In this document: positions 16,033-25,024 of the stretch, piece by piece
How the letters are laid out: each line of letters starts with the position of its first letter
Position numbering within the stretch: position 1 is the stretch's first letter
Assembly (NCBI RefSeq): GCF_004103695.1
Contig: NZ_CP035280.1
Coordinates: forward strand, 930,001-994,000
DNA: 64,000 bases
Direction of reading: 5' to 3'
Origin: Clostridium sp. JN-9
Lineage (GTDB): Bacteria > Bacillota > Clostridia > Clostridiales > Clostridiaceae
The notes under the pieces: generated by a model
What the model saw: only the letters and a program-made list of their open reading frames with translations
The model's database searches: none
Told to the model about the DNA's origin: nothing
Translations under genes and position numbers: made by a program

Positions 16033-16587
16033 ATGAAATTAATAAAAAGATTTTTTTTAATTATACTTGTAATTATTGTAGCAATTAATTCAAAAAATAT
16101 ATTAAAACATTTTTATCCTTATAAATATAAACAGGATATATTAACATACTCAAAAAAATATAATGTAGATCCATATCTAATATTGGCTGTTATTAAAGCA
16201 GAAAGTAATTTTAACGAAAATGCCACTTCTGCCAAAAACGCTCACGGACTTATGCAGATAACATCAGAAACAGCACAGTGGGCTTCAGAAAAGATGAAAA
16301 TAGAAAATTATAATGACAAGATGTTATATGAACCTAAGTTTAATATAGATATGGGGTGCTGGTATGTTTCTGACCTTACAAAGGAGTTTAATGGTAATAT
16401 TGACTTAGTTTTGGCAGCTTACAACGGCGGCAGAGGAAATGTACAAAAGTGGTTAAACAGCCAAAATCACTCTTCAGATGGAAAAACGCTTGAATATATA
16501 CCTTTCAAGGAAACAGATAAATATGTTAAGAAAGTTAAAGTAAATTACAGCATCTATAAATACCTTTATGGTGCTGATAGTAAATAA
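16033..16587 (+). CDS. Membrane-anchored lytic transglycosylase (SLT domain)
   Basis: This 184-residue protein has an N-terminal membrane anchor or signal (residues 5-20) and one SLT domain with the catalytic Glu in VIKAESNFNENATSA, then AHGLMQITSETAQWA and AAYNGGRGNVQKWL. It should cleave peptidoglycan glycan strands outside the membrane. It follows coaE by 47 bp and resembles the small clostridial transglycosylase often found there. The only nearby purine-rich stretch is TAGGGA directly before the ATG, so translation may be weak or coupled. Confidence 0.88.
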   Translation: MKLIKRFFLIILVIIVAINSKNILKHFYPYKYKQDILTYSKKYNVDPYLILAVIKAESNFNENATSAKNAHGLMQITSETAQWASEKMKIENYNDKMLYEPKFNIDMGCWYVSDLTKEFNGNIDLVLAAYNGGRGNVQKWLNSQNHSSDGKTLEYIPFKETDKYVKKVKVNYSIYKYLYGADSK

Positions 16588-16656
16588 ATGCTGCACCACA
16601 TAAATTATTTATTGACATAAACTTATTACGTAGTATAATAATATTTGTAATCTTAA

Positions 16657-16741
16657 GCAGGAGTGGCGGAATCGGCAGACGCATGCGTTTAAGGGGCGCA
16701 CGCCGAGAGGCATACGGGTTCAAGTCCCGTCTTCTGCACCA
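16657..16741 (+). tRNA. tRNA-Leu (anticodon AAG)
   Basis: The acceptor stem GCAGGAG/CTTCTGC pairs with one G-T, and the D arm GCG...CGC, a long class II variable arm (CGCCGAGAGGCATA) and the T arm ACGGG-TTCAAGT-CCCGT are all present. CCA is encoded (16739-16741). The anticodon stem TGCGT/GCGCA holds the loop TTAAGGG, placing AAG at positions 34-36. A34 in a leucine tRNA would need deamination to inosine to read CUC and CUA, a trait reported for some Firmicutes. Confidence 0.93.
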
Positions 16742-16789
16742 ATTTCAAAGGCTTTAAGCTGATTTAAACAAAATTTATATTAAAAATAT

Positions 16790-16836
16790 ACCACACGTTT
16801 AGCAAAGAAAAATGCTTATAAACGTGTGGTTTTTCT
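16790..16836 (+). terminator. Terminator downstream of tRNA-Leu
   Basis: CCACACGTTT pairs with AAACGTGTGG, with an inner AGCA/TGCT pair, followed by five T. Confidence 0.8.
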
Positions 16837-16855
16837 ATATTTCCCGTAAATTTAA

Positions 16856-16886
16856 AAAGTGCAGTTAAATCAACTGCACTTTTATA
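16856..16886. terminator. Terminator of the leucyl aminopeptidase gene
   Basis: AAAAGTGCAGTT and AACTGCACTTTT form a perfect 12-bp stem with a 5-base loop just after the stop of the minus-strand gene. Its symmetry allows action in both directions. Confidence 0.8.
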
Positions 16887-16893
16887 ATATTAT

Positions 16894-18288
16894 TTATTTC
16901 AGTAAATATTCAATAATTGTTCTCATAGTTATACCGTTGGCACCAATGTCATAGCCATCATGTGGTTTTGAATATGATGAGCAGCCGGCTATATCCAGAT
17001 GAGCGAAATCAACTCCCTCAGAAAAGCTTTCAAGAAACATGCCTGCAACAACTGCTCCTGAATCAGTACCTGTATTTTTTAAGTCTGCCTTATCAGTTTT
17101 CAGCTGCTCAAAGTATTCTTCATTGTTTGGAAGCCTCCAGAAATTTTCCCCTACAGCATTTCCTGCTTTTATTATTGAAGAACTGAGATTGTCTGAATTG
17201 CTGAAAAGTCCTGCATTTATGCCGCCCAGGAAGTTTGCACAGGAGCCTGTCAGTGTGGCAATATCAATAATTTTAGTGGCTCCCAATTCCTTGGCATAGG
17301 TTATAGCATCACATAAAATAAGTCTTCCTTCTGCATCTGTAGAAATAACCTGAACAGTTTTACCACTATATGTTGTGATTACATCTCCTGGTCTGTAAGA
17401 ATTCCCAGATGGCATATTTTCTACTACTGGAATCAGGCCAATTATATTTTTTTTAGGTCTGATACTTCCAACTGCTTTCATTATACCAAGTACATAAGAG
17501 GCACCAGCCATATCACCTGACATTGATTCCATGCCCTTTGCAGGTTTTAATGATATTCCGCCGCTGTCAAAGGTTACTCCTTTTCCAATAAGAGATATTA
17601 TTTCTTTATTTTCAGCATCACCAAAGTACTGAAGCACTATAAGTCTTGGGCTATGTGAACTTCCGCTGCACACTGATAGAATTGAGTTCATTCCCATTTG
17701 CTCAAGCCTGTATTTATCTATTATATCTATATCCAATTTCTCATCAGTAGAAATATTTTCTGCCTGCTGAGTCAGATATTTCGGTGTTACAATATTAGAG
17801 GGCATATTCACCAGCTGTCTGGAGAAATTTATGCAGTTACCTATAATAACACCCTTACTTATGGATTCTTTATATTTAGATATTACATTGATATTTTGCA
17901 ATTTTATTTTTTCGTGTTCCTTCTTTATTCCGGCATATTTATAAATTGAAATCTGAATAGACTGTCCCAATATATAACCAAAATCTTCAGGAAGATTATC
18001 AAGAATATCCAGATCATCAATAGAGTTTTTTATTGCTCCAATAGCTGTACCTAAAGCCTTGAATAATTTTATTTCACTGAATTCTTCTGTAGTTCCAAGT
18101 CCAACAACGAACAATTTTTTGTAGCTGCACATACCTAGAGTGTTTATGGTTTCAAGCTCTTTAAATTCACCATTGTTTGTTGAAAATTTCATAATTTCAG
18201 AAATTTCCTTTGTGTAATCCAAGTTGAAATTACTGAACTTAAATACAAGAATATTTGAATATAGCTTATTATCATTTATCCCTATCAT
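16894..18288 (-). CDS. pepA: Leucyl aminopeptidase (M17 family)
   Basis: This 464-residue cytosolic enzyme should remove N-terminal residues from peptides using two metal ions. The C-terminal catalytic half has the M17 motifs LIGKGVTFDSGGISLKP, SGDMAGASYV and the signature STDAEGRLILCDA (NTDAEGRL in most members; here the Asn is Ser). The N-terminal domain (about 150 residues) is diverged, as usual. It is transcribed alone, away from the GNAT-like gene, with GGAGG-type bases upstream and its own terminator. Function in peptide recycling is inferred from family. Confidence 0.9.
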   Translation of the reverse strand: MIGINDNKLYSNILVFKFSNFNLDYTKEISEIMKFSTNNGEFKELETINTLGMCSYKKLFVVGLGTTEEFSEIKLFKALGTAIGAIKNSIDDLDILDNLPEDFGYILGQSIQISIYKYAGIKKEHEKIKLQNINVISKYKESISKGVIIGNCINFSRQLVNMPSNIVTPKYLTQQAENISTDEKLDIDIIDKYRLEQMGMNSILSVCSGSSHSPRLIVLQYFGDAENKEIISLIGKGVTFDSGGISLKPAKGMESMSGDMAGASYVLGIMKAVGSIRPKKNIIGLIPVVENMPSGNSYRPGDVITTYSGKTVQVISTDAEGRLILCDAITYAKELGATKIIDIATLTGSCANFLGGINAGLFSNSDNLSSSIIKAGNAVGENFWRLPNNEEYFEQLKTDKADLKNTGTDSGAVVAGMFLESFSEGVDFAHLDIAGCSSYSKPHDGYDIGANGITMRTIIEYLLK

Positions 18289-18517
18289 AACTATCCCTCC
18301 TCAAAGTATTATGGGTATATAATAGCATATTTTTATGAAAAAGTTTACTGTATAATACCCTGCAAAAACATATTATATCCGGCTTCTGCTAAAGCAACTG
18401 AAAGTCCTATACTTTGCCAGGTACAATGCAAAGTTTTAATGTAAAGTGAAGATAAAATAAAAGGATTTTTAAAAGAAATGTAGAATTTTTATTTAGGGTA
18501 AGAAATGAGGTGAATTT

Positions 18518-19027
18518 ATGCTTGACGTTGTTATCCCAATTGATAATTTATGTATAACTAATGTATTGGAAGATGACATTAAAGAAATTGGGCATTGGAT
18601 TAAACTTCAAAACTATAATAAAAATGATGTTAAATTTATTGAGTTTAATGAAAAGGAGCTTTACGATAGATATTTAGAATGCTATCTTAGTGAATGCGAG
18701 TTCTTTTTAAAAATTAAAAATTGTAATAAGCTGATTGGAGTTTTAAGGGGAAAGGCAGAATTTAAAAGATCTAATGAAATAACATTTTTGTTTATGCTGC
18801 TTCAAAATAATATTGCAGATGAGACAGCCTGCAGTATTATAAGTGCTTTAACTGATTATTTTTATAATGAATACAGCATAAATAATTTTTATAGTTATGT
18901 AGTTGATGGAGTAAACAATTATATAAACAGCTGGGAAAAAAATAATTTTTTTGTAATAAACAGATACAAACAATACTATAATTTTAATAATAGAGCATAT
19001 GATATGCTTTTATTACAAAAAAAGTAA
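18518..19027 (+). CDS. Uncharacterised GNAT-like protein
   Basis: This 169-residue protein is preceded by a good ATGAGGTG site. The pattern of a middle strand CNKLIGVLRGKAEF, helices around ISALTDYFYNEY and a late SWEKNNFFVINRYKQYY resembles the GNAT acetyltransferase fold, in which a C-terminal x-x-NGF segment is common, but the acetyl-CoA P-loop (RxxGxG) is not evident. It may be a degenerate or non-catalytic member. Neighbours (aminopeptidase, c-di-AMP-controlled hydrolase) give no clear hint. It stands alone. Confidence 0.55.
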   Translation: MLDVVIPIDNLCITNVLEDDIKEIGHWIKLQNYNKNDVKFIEFNEKELYDRYLECYLSECEFFLKIKNCNKLIGVLRGKAEFKRSNEITFLFMLLQNNIADETACSIISALTDYFYNEYSINNFYSYVVDGVNNYINSWEKNNFFVINRYKQYYNFNNRAYDMLLLQKK

Positions 19028-19105
19028 GTTTAATAAACTTTCACAAAAATTAACAAACATATATTAACTGCATTGACAGCTTGTACAATTTTATTTTATA
19101 ATATT

Positions 19106-19225
19106 AATTGTGCTGAATCTCAGAAATGAGTACGGAGGAACCAAGAAAATGGGGCTAATCTGAAATAACCATATTTCAGTAGAATAACCTTCATTCGAGC
19201 CCGTCAGCTAACTCCGAAGGCAATA
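19106..19225 (+). ncRNA. Cyclic di-AMP riboswitch (ydaO/yuaA type)
   Basis: The conserved elements of the ydaO class appear in order: TACGGAGGAACCAA (19130-19144), GGGGCTAATC (19151-19160), AATAACC, TTCATTCGAGCCCGTCAG and CTAACTCCGAAGGC. It ends about 12 bp before the start of an NlpC/P60 cell-wall hydrolase, a classic target. High c-di-AMP normally switches such genes off, linking wall lysis to turgor and potassium status. Confidence 0.92.
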
Positions 19226-19236
19226 GGGGGGTAATC

Positions 19237-19878
19237 ATGTTTAACTTCAAATTCAAATTTTTAACATTTGTACTTTTCTTGCTAACGTTTACTTTATTAC
19301 AAAAAGTAAATACTGTAAAGGTATATGCTGATGCAGCAGTTAATACAAGCCAGCAGAAGGTTGTTATGGACTCTGCAGATATAAAATGTAATAAAGTAAT
19401 ACAAGTACCAGAGAAAGCTTCGAAAAGCAAGAGCGTTCCTACAAGCAGCAGAGTATCTGCCAGCAGAGGCGGAAGTGTAGCTGTTAGTAGAGGCGGAAAT
19501 CCTGCCGGAAATGGTAGAGGAGATATTATTTCCTACGCTTATAATTTTATGGGAAGGCCTTACGTATGGGGTGCATCCGGTCCGTCTGCTTTTGACTGTT
19601 CTGGATTTACAGCATATGTATATAGTGCATTTGGGGTGAATCTTCCTCATTATACTGGTTCACAATATTCAATGGGACAGTATGTTTCAAGAGATAACCT
19701 TAAAGCAGGGGATTTAGTATTTTTTAATACCTATGGTTCAATATCTCATGTTGGGATATATGTAGGAGGAGGGCAATTTATCCATGCTTCTTCTGGCAGC
19801 CATAGAATTACGGTAAGTGATTTAGGGGAAAGCTATTATACTTCTAGATATGCAGGGGCAAAAAGAATTTTAAATTAA
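19237..19878 (+). CDS. Secreted NlpC/P60 cell-wall endopeptidase
   Basis: This 213-residue protein has a signal peptide (residues 1-30, ending near VYADA), a Ser/Arg/Gly-rich linker to about 90 and a C-terminal NlpC/P60 domain. The catalytic Cys is C121 in FDCSGFTAYVYSAFG; the His is in ISHVGIYVGGGQFIHAS. It should cut peptide stems of peptidoglycan (gamma-D-glutamyl-diamino acid bonds in most family members). It lies directly after a c-di-AMP riboswitch and before a strong terminator, so it is a single-gene riboswitch-controlled unit. Confidence 0.92.
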   Translation: MFNFKFKFLTFVLFLLTFTLLQKVNTVKVYADAAVNTSQQKVVMDSADIKCNKVIQVPEKASKSKSVPTSSRVSASRGGSVAVSRGGNPAGNGRGDIISYAYNFMGRPYVWGASGPSAFDCSGFTAYVYSAFGVNLPHYTGSQYSMGQYVSRDNLKAGDLVFFNTYGSISHVGIYVGGGQFIHASSGSHRITVSDLGESYYTSRYAGAKRILN

Positions 19879-19889
19879 ATATTTTGTTA

Positions 19890-19940
19890 TACTCCCTGGA
19901 GTACTTTTATGTATTAAAGTATTCCAGGGAATTTTTTTTG
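19890..19940 (+). terminator. Terminator after the NlpC/P60 gene
   Basis: CCCTGGAGTACTTT pairs with AAAGTATTCCAGGG (one G-T pair) and is followed by eight T. Confidence 0.88.
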
Positions 19941-20014
19941 TAATAGAAAAGCTAAATGGTAAATATAATTAAATGAGAAGTATATTCTTTGATAAAGAAT
20001 GAAGGGGGAGTAAA

Positions 20015-20719
20015 ATGAAATACACAAGATTTGATTTGAAGAAGAAGAGCAATTCAGGAAGATTTGTCTGGTGGGTACTATGCATATTAATAGCCGCATT
20101 TATATTAGGAACCATAATTTCAAAGGTTATTTCAAAGGAAGCCTGGCCAAAGTCAATTTTAAATTTGAAGCAGAATAATATAGAAAGTAAGAACCAGCAG
20201 CAGGTTACTAAAAAAAATGTTAAATATATTGCCGTTCAGGGAGGAATGTATGCAAAAAAAGAAAATGTAGAAAATGAAAAGAAGCTTCTGCAGGGTTTCG
20301 GAATGCCATTTGAAATAACAGATGGAAATAACACAAGGGTTTTTATTGGGATATATGATGAAACCGGTGCAGAAGGCATAATAAAAACATTGAATACTAA
20401 TAATGTTGCAAATTCAAAAATGATTTTTGAATTAAATGTAAGTGACCTTTGTGATGCAGAAATAAGTGAAATAATAAATGCAGATTTACAGATTATAAAT
20501 AGATTTTCAGATAAAGAAGTAAAGGGATATTACACAGAAGAACTTAAAAAATGGTGTTCTCAATTGAAGGCTGTAGACAAGAATAGTAAAAATATAAGTG
20601 TGTTAAATGAGCTGAAAGCATATGTTAATTCTATGCCTGAAGAAATTAAAAAGGACAAGATTGAGGAAAATTATATAAAAATATATACAATTCTAAAAAA
20701 AGTTAAAACTAACAATTAA
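20015..20719 (+). CDS. Membrane-anchored SPOR-like protein
   Basis: This 234-residue protein starts with a basic cytoplasmic tail and a membrane segment (about 20-42). Residues 72-150 (YIAVQGGMYAKKENVENE...RVFIGIYDETGAEGI) follow the SPOR repeat pattern of binding denuded glycan strands at division septa. The C-terminal 80 residues are Lys-rich and helical and are not recognised. GGGGGAG precedes the ATG. It sits upstream of the DUF4321, maf and mre genes, consistent with a wall or division role. Confidence 0.7.
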   Translation: MKYTRFDLKKKSNSGRFVWWVLCILIAAFILGTIISKVISKEAWPKSILNLKQNNIESKNQQQVTKKNVKYIAVQGGMYAKKENVENEKKLLQGFGMPFEITDGNNTRVFIGIYDETGAEGIIKTLNTNNVANSKMIFELNVSDLCDAEISEIINADLQIINRFSDKEVKGYYTEELKKWCSQLKAVDKNSKNISVLNELKAYVNSMPEEIKKDKIEENYIKIYTILKKVKTNN

Positions 20720-20810
20720 TATATTGTTGCCATATCTTTCAAAAAAATGATAAACTATTATTATAAATTTATTTAATGAACTTATAAACATTAAAAATGA
20801 GGGATGTATT

Positions 20811-21074
20811 ATGAAGGGTGTAAGCAGGGGGAATAAGGGCTTATTTTGGTTTATCATTTTATTAGGTGCAATCTCAGGTACTATAGTTGGGGAGATTTTG
20901 GGAAGCAGTATAAAATCCATGAGCTTTCTAGGTAAATTTTATTCAGTGGGAACATCAAAACCACTTGTACTGGATTTGAAGTTTATGACACTTACATTAG
21001 GTATAAATTTCAATATCAATATAATGACAATTTTATTTATTATAGCAGCAATTATAATTTATAGAAAATATTAA
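20811..21074 (+). CDS. DUF4321 small membrane protein
   Basis: This 87-residue protein has two hydrophobic segments (about 10-30 and 68-84) and the family pattern GKGLFWFIILLGAISGTIVGEILG-like start with a conserved glycine-rich helix. DUF4321 proteins occur upstream of maf-radC-mreB in clostridia; their function is unknown. ATG follows a GAGGGATG site. A terminator-like hairpin follows. Confidence 0.8.
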   Translation: MKGVSRGNKGLFWFIILLGAISGTIVGEILGSSIKSMSFLGKFYSVGTSKPLVLDLKFMTLTLGINFNINIMTILFIIAAIIIYRKY

Positions 21075-21086
21075 CTCAAACATTAA

Positions 21087-21120
21087 ATGGCTTTCCTAAA
21101 AAGAAGGCCTTTTTAAATTT
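21087..21120 (+). terminator. Terminator after the DUF4321 gene
   Basis: GGCTTTC pairs with GAAGGCC (one G-T pair) around an A-rich loop, then a T-rich tail. Confidence 0.65.
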
Positions 21121-21335
21121 TTCTTAATAATAGAACTAAACTCTTGTTTATAAAAAGATTAAATGATAAACTATATTAGATGTTTACTGGAGTAAGGTAT
21201 TCAGGCAAAGCTGCTGTATTTTTTTAATGTAAACATTAATTATTTTTGTAATTAAATTTTAATAATATCCATGACTATAAATGATATAATTATGGCTATA
21301 ATTATAAAATGGTATTATTTTAGGAAGTGATAAGT

Positions 21336-21914
21336 GTGAACTATGTGCTGGCATCAGCTTCAGAAAGAAGAAAAGAACTACTTAAAAGATTGGTGCCGAA
21401 TTTTAAAGCTATAGTCAGTGGCTTTAATGAGGACACCGTTATCTTTAATGGCAGTTTTTCACAGTACGTAATGAATATTTCTGAAGGAAAAGTTGCAGAT
21501 GTAAAAGATAAATTAAAAGATGATGCAGTTATTATTGGATGTGATACAATTGTAGCTTTTAAAAATCAGGTCATGGGAAAACCAAAAAGTGAATCAGAAG
21601 CATTTCAGATGCTGACACAATTAAGTGGAAATACTCATCAGGTATATTCAGGAATAACAGTATACAATACTGCAGACAATGAGATGAAAAGGGACTTTGT
21701 ATGTACTGATGTAAAATTTTCAGATTTAAGTGACAGTGAAATCAGAGCATACATTAAAACTGGTGAACCAATGGGCAAAGCAGGTGCATATGGTATTCAG
21801 GGATATGGTGGATTATTTGTTGAAAAAATTAATGGCTGCTACTATAATGTAGTAGGTCTGCCATTAAATAAATTAAATTACATATTAAGAGAGATGGGGG
21901 TAAATCTTTATTAA
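21336..21914 (+). CDS. maf: Maf family nucleotide pyrophosphatase
   Basis: This 192-residue enzyme hydrolyses non-canonical or modified nucleoside triphosphates and is linked to septum control. It starts NYVLASASERRKELLKRL, with the family S-x-S-x-R-R motif, followed by IIGCDTIVAFKNQVMGKP and GEPMGKAGAYGIQGYGG. Start GTG 21336 is chosen because AGGAAG lies six bases upstream; GTG 21327 would overlap that site. It leads the maf-radC-mreBCD-pbp2-minCDE-rodA run, probably one or more overlapping transcripts. Confidence 0.9.
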   Translation: MNYVLASASERRKELLKRLVPNFKAIVSGFNEDTVIFNGSFSQYVMNISEGKVADVKDKLKDDAVIIGCDTIVAFKNQVMGKPKSESEAFQMLTQLSGNTHQVYSGITVYNTADNEMKRDFVCTDVKFSDLSDSEIRAYIKTGEPMGKAGAYGIQGYGGLFVEKINGCYYNVVGLPLNKLNYILREMGVNLY

Positions 21915-21925
21915 GGAGTAGAATA

Positions 21926-22612
21926 ATGAGTGACTCAATAAAAATTATGGATTTACCTGAAAATGAAAGACCTAGAGAGAGACTTATAAGATATGGAGCT
22001 CAAAGCTTATCAAACTCTGAATTAATTGCAGTTATTTTAAGAAATGGCATTAAAAATGAAAATGTACTAAATTTAAGCAGCAGGCTTATTACAATATGTG
22101 ATGGAATAGATGGTATTTTTAACAGGACTGCTGAAGAGCTAATGGATATTAGCGGTATAGGCATTTCTAAGGCTTCACAAATTGCTGCAATAGGAGAATT
22201 GTTTAAAAGAGTCAGAGCCTTTAAATCGGGAAATGCCTATAAAATTTCAAGGCCCAAAGATGCATCAGATTATGTCATGGAAGAAATGCGTCATTACAAT
22301 GTTGAAATTTTAAAGGTAATTATGCTGAATGTTAAAAATGTTGTTATTGCATCTAAAAATGTATCTATGGGTAGCTTAAATTCTTCAATAGTTCACCCAA
22401 GGGAAATATTCTGCGAGGCCATACGAAGAAGCTGTTATTCAATTATTATTTGTCATAATCATCCTTCCGGGGATCCTACCCCTAGCAGTGAGGATATTAA
22501 TATTACACATAGAATAAAGGAATGCAGTAAAATCATAGGAATAGAATTATTAGATCACATTATCATTGGAAATGGTGACTATGTGAGCTTAAAAGAAAAA
22601 GGTATAGTGTAA
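21926..22612 (+). CDS. radC: RadC family JAB/MPN protein
   Basis: This 228-residue protein has an N-terminal helix-hairpin-helix region (LMDISGIGISKASQIAAIGE) and a C-terminal JAB1/MPN metalloprotease-like domain with the metal motif HNHPSGDPTPSSED. The historical link to DNA repair is doubtful; the biochemical role remains unclear. It lies 11 bp after maf and 18 bp before mreB, an order widespread in Firmicutes. AAGGAG precedes the ATG. Confidence 0.92.
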   Translation: MSDSIKIMDLPENERPRERLIRYGAQSLSNSELIAVILRNGIKNENVLNLSSRLITICDGIDGIFNRTAEELMDISGIGISKASQIAAIGELFKRVRAFKSGNAYKISRPKDASDYVMEEMRHYNVEILKVIMLNVKNVVIASKNVSMGSLNSSIVHPREIFCEAIRRSCYSIIICHNHPSGDPTPSSEDINITHRIKECSKIIGIELLDHIIIGNGDYVSLKEKGIV

Positions 22613-22630
22613 TGCGAAAGGAGATATAAA

Positions 22631-23641
22631 ATGGGATTATTTGGAATGTCAAAAGATATGGGTATTGATCTGGGAACAGCAAATACTTTAATATATGTAA
22701 AAGGTAAAGGTGTTGTATTAAGTGAACCATCAGTTGTTGCTATAAACAGTGATACAAAGAGGGTATTAGCCGTTGGTGACGAAGCAAAGCAGATGATAGG
22801 AAGAACACCAGGAAATATTGTTGCCATAAGGCCTCTTAAAGATGGTGTAATTGCAGATTTTGATGTTACTCAGACTATGCTCAGAAAATTTATTGAAAAA
22901 GTAAGCCCTAAAAGTGCTTTTACAAGTCCTAGGATTGTGATTTGCTTTCCATCAGGGGTTACTGAGGTTGAAAAAAGAGCTATAGATGAAGCCACAAAAC
23001 AAGCAGGTGCAAGAGACGTATTATTAATGGAAGAGCCAATGGCAGCAGCAATAGGTGCTGGGCTTCCAGTTAATGAACCAACAGGAAGTATGATTGTTGA
23101 TATTGGCGGCGGAACTACAGAGGTTGCAATAATATCATTAGGAGGAATTGTTACAAGTAAATCCTTGAGAATAGCAGGAGATGAATTAGATCAGGCTATA
23201 ATAGTTTACATAAAAAAGGAATACAATTTAATGATAGGCGAAAGAACTGCAGAAAATGTTAAAATACAACTTGGATCGGCTTTTGATATTGGTGAGAATA
23301 CAACTATGGAAATCAGAGGAAGAGATTTAATAACCGGACTTCCTAAAGTATTAAATATTTCAGAAGCAGAAGTAAGGGAAGCCCTAAAGGAACCCGTAGC
23401 TTTAATAATAGATTCCATAAAAACAACATTAGAAAAAACACCCCCTGAACTTGCCTCAGACATAATGGATAAAGGTATAATGCTAGCTGGTGGCGGTGCT
23501 ATGCTAAAAGGCCTGGACAGATTAATAAATGAGGAAACACATATGCCTGTTCATATAGCAGAATCACCCCTTGACTGCGTTGCATTAGGTGCTGGAAAAG
23601 CATTAGATACTATTGACAAAATAATTGCTAATAGAAAATAA
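22631..23641 (+). CDS. mreB: Rod shape-determining protein MreB
   Basis: This 336-residue bacterial actin polymerises under the membrane and steers the elongasome. Actin-fold nucleotide motifs are visible: [15 protein letters not shown] (phosphate 1), [15 protein letters not shown] (phosphate 2) and [15 protein letters not shown] (adenosine). Length is normal. AAAGGAG precedes the ATG. mreC follows after three bases. Confidence 0.96.
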   Translation: MGLFGMSKDMGIDLGTANTLIYVKGKGVVLSEPSVVAINSDTKRVLAVGDEAKQMIGRTPGNIVAIRPLKDGVIADFDVTQTMLRKFIEKVSPKSAFTSPRIVICFPSGVTEVEKRAIDEATKQAGARDVLLMEEPMAAAIGAGLPVNEPTGSMIVDIGGGTTEVAIISLGGIVTSKSLRIAGDELDQAIIVYIKKEYNLMIGERTAENVKIQLGSAFDIGENTTMEIRGRDLITGLPKVLNISEAEVREALKEPVALIIDSIKTTLEKTPPELASDIMDKGIMLAGGGAMLKGLDRLINEETHMPVHIAESPLDCVALGAGKALDTIDKIIANRK

Positions 23642-23644
23642 AAT

Positions 23645-24508
23645 ATGAAATTTTTAAAAAATAAACTGGCAGTAACAATAATAATACTGTCAGTTACATT
23701 TTTAGTACTAATTGTGAATAGTGTCAATAGGGAAAAAAGTTCTTTTGTTGAAAATGGAATAGGTGTAACGCTGAATTCAGTAGAGGGTGTTTTTTACAAT
23801 TTTAATAACAAAATAAAAAATACATTGGGGTTTGTATTTAATTTTTCAAAAGTTAAACAGGAAAATGAACAGTTAAAGGAAAGAAACAGTCAGCTGGAAT
23901 CTATGTCGCAGGAATATGATTCTTTAAAAAAACAAAATGATGAGCTTAGAAAACAGGTGAATTTTCAAAATCAGAGATCGGAATATAAATATATTGGCTG
24001 TGACATAATAGGCAAGAGTGGTGCCAGCTATTTAGATCAATTTACCATAAATAAAGGAAGTAAAGATGGAATTGTAAAACAAATGGTTGCCATAACTTCA
24101 CAGGGGCTGGTTGGTCAGGTAATATCAGTAAGTAATAATTGGGCAGTAGTTCAGACATTTGCCAGTGATAATTTAGCTGTTCATGCCATGGTAGAGAGCA
24201 CAAATGAAACCAATGGCATTGCAAAGGGATATAAGGACAGCAGCACCAATAGTTTGTTAGCTAAAATTTTTAATCTTCCTTTAAATTCACAGATTAAGAA
24301 GGGCGACGTTATTTTAACTTCAGGGCTTGGACAATTATATCCAAAAGGCATTAGAATAGGCTATGTAACTGATGTACAGGATGATCAGAGCAAAGCCATG
24401 AAAGTAGCTGTTATTCAGCCATATGTAGATGTTAATAAACTTCAAGAGGTTTTTATGGTAGTGCCTAAGTCTGCTCCTAAAAATAATCTTGACGATATAA
24501 AATATTAG
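23645..24508 (+). CDS. mreC: Rod shape-determining protein MreC
   Basis: This 287-residue elongasome protein has an N-terminal membrane helix (8-24), a coiled coil (about 70-105, KQENEQLKERNSQLESMSQE) and the extracytoplasmic beta-rich MreC domain with GLVGQVISVSNNWAVV and a late LGQLYPKGIRIGYVTDV. It links MreB and MreD to the penicillin-binding protein encoded two genes downstream. The spacing of three bases from mreB suggests translational coupling. Confidence 0.94.
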   Translation: MKFLKNKLAVTIIILSVTFLVLIVNSVNREKSSFVENGIGVTLNSVEGVFYNFNNKIKNTLGFVFNFSKVKQENEQLKERNSQLESMSQEYDSLKKQNDELRKQVNFQNQRSEYKYIGCDIIGKSGASYLDQFTINKGSKDGIVKQMVAITSQGLVGQVISVSNNWAVVQTFASDNLAVHAMVESTNETNGIAKGYKDSSTNSLLAKIFNLPLNSQIKKGDVILTSGLGQLYPKGIRIGYVTDVQDDQSKAMKVAVIQPYVDVNKLQEVFMVVPKSAPKNNLDDIKY

Positions 24509-24517
24509 GTGATTAAA

Positions 24518-25009
24518 ATGAAAAAATTTTCAGTTTTATTTTTACTTTCTTTTCTATGCCTTTTTTTAGATAGTACAGTTATGCCTTTTATTGGTATATA
24601 TGGTTATTATCCAAGTATTACGGTTTGCTTTATAATATGTTATTCTATAGTAAATGGAAGCTGGGAAGGACTATGGGTTGGTGTAGGCTGCGGACTCATA
24701 CAGGACATATTCTTTATTAATATATTTGGAATAAATTCTTTGGCTAATATGATTATATGTGTATTAGCAGGTATAGTAGGTTCAAATATTTTTAAAGAAA
24801 AGAGTTTAATCCCGGTTATATCAGTGTTTGTGCTGACCATGCTTAGAGGTGCTATTGTTGTTGGAATATTATTTGCAGCTCACATTTATGCAGATAATAT
24901 GGCCATAATTTATGTTGCAGTATATAATATGATTATTTCAATATTCATGTACAAATGGATTTACAGATTGTGTCAGAAGGAATATATGCAGGTAAGATGG
25001 AGATTTTAG
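24518..25009 (+). CDS. mreD: Rod shape-determining protein MreD
   Basis: This 163-residue membrane protein has about five hydrophobic segments and the sparse MreD pattern (PSITVCFIICYSIVNG; LIQDIFFINIFGINS). ATG 24518 is chosen because AGGTG lies six bases upstream, overlapping the mreC stop; GTG 24509 lacks a site. Position between mreC and pbp2 confirms the call. Confidence 0.9.
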   Translation: MKKFSVLFLLSFLCLFLDSTVMPFIGIYGYYPSITVCFIICYSIVNGSWEGLWVGVGCGLIQDIFFINIFGINSLANMIICVLAGIVGSNIFKEKSLIPVISVFVLTMLRGAIVVGILFAAHIYADNMAIIYVAVYNMIISIFMYKWIYRLCQKEYMQVRWRF

Positions 25010-25024
25010 AGAAACGGTGATTTT

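Noticed and set aside
18360-18450. Hairpin ACTTTGC/GCAAAGT upstream of the GNAT-like gene
   Set aside because: Seven-base arms in AT-rich DNA without a T run or a match to a known element; likely chance.
21179-21236. Possible riboswitch upstream of maf (8-bp arms ATGTTTAC/GTAAACAT with GCAAAGC in the loop)
   Set aside because: Only one short piece resembles a c-di-GMP riboswitch; the remaining conserved blocks and the tetraloop-receptor are missing.
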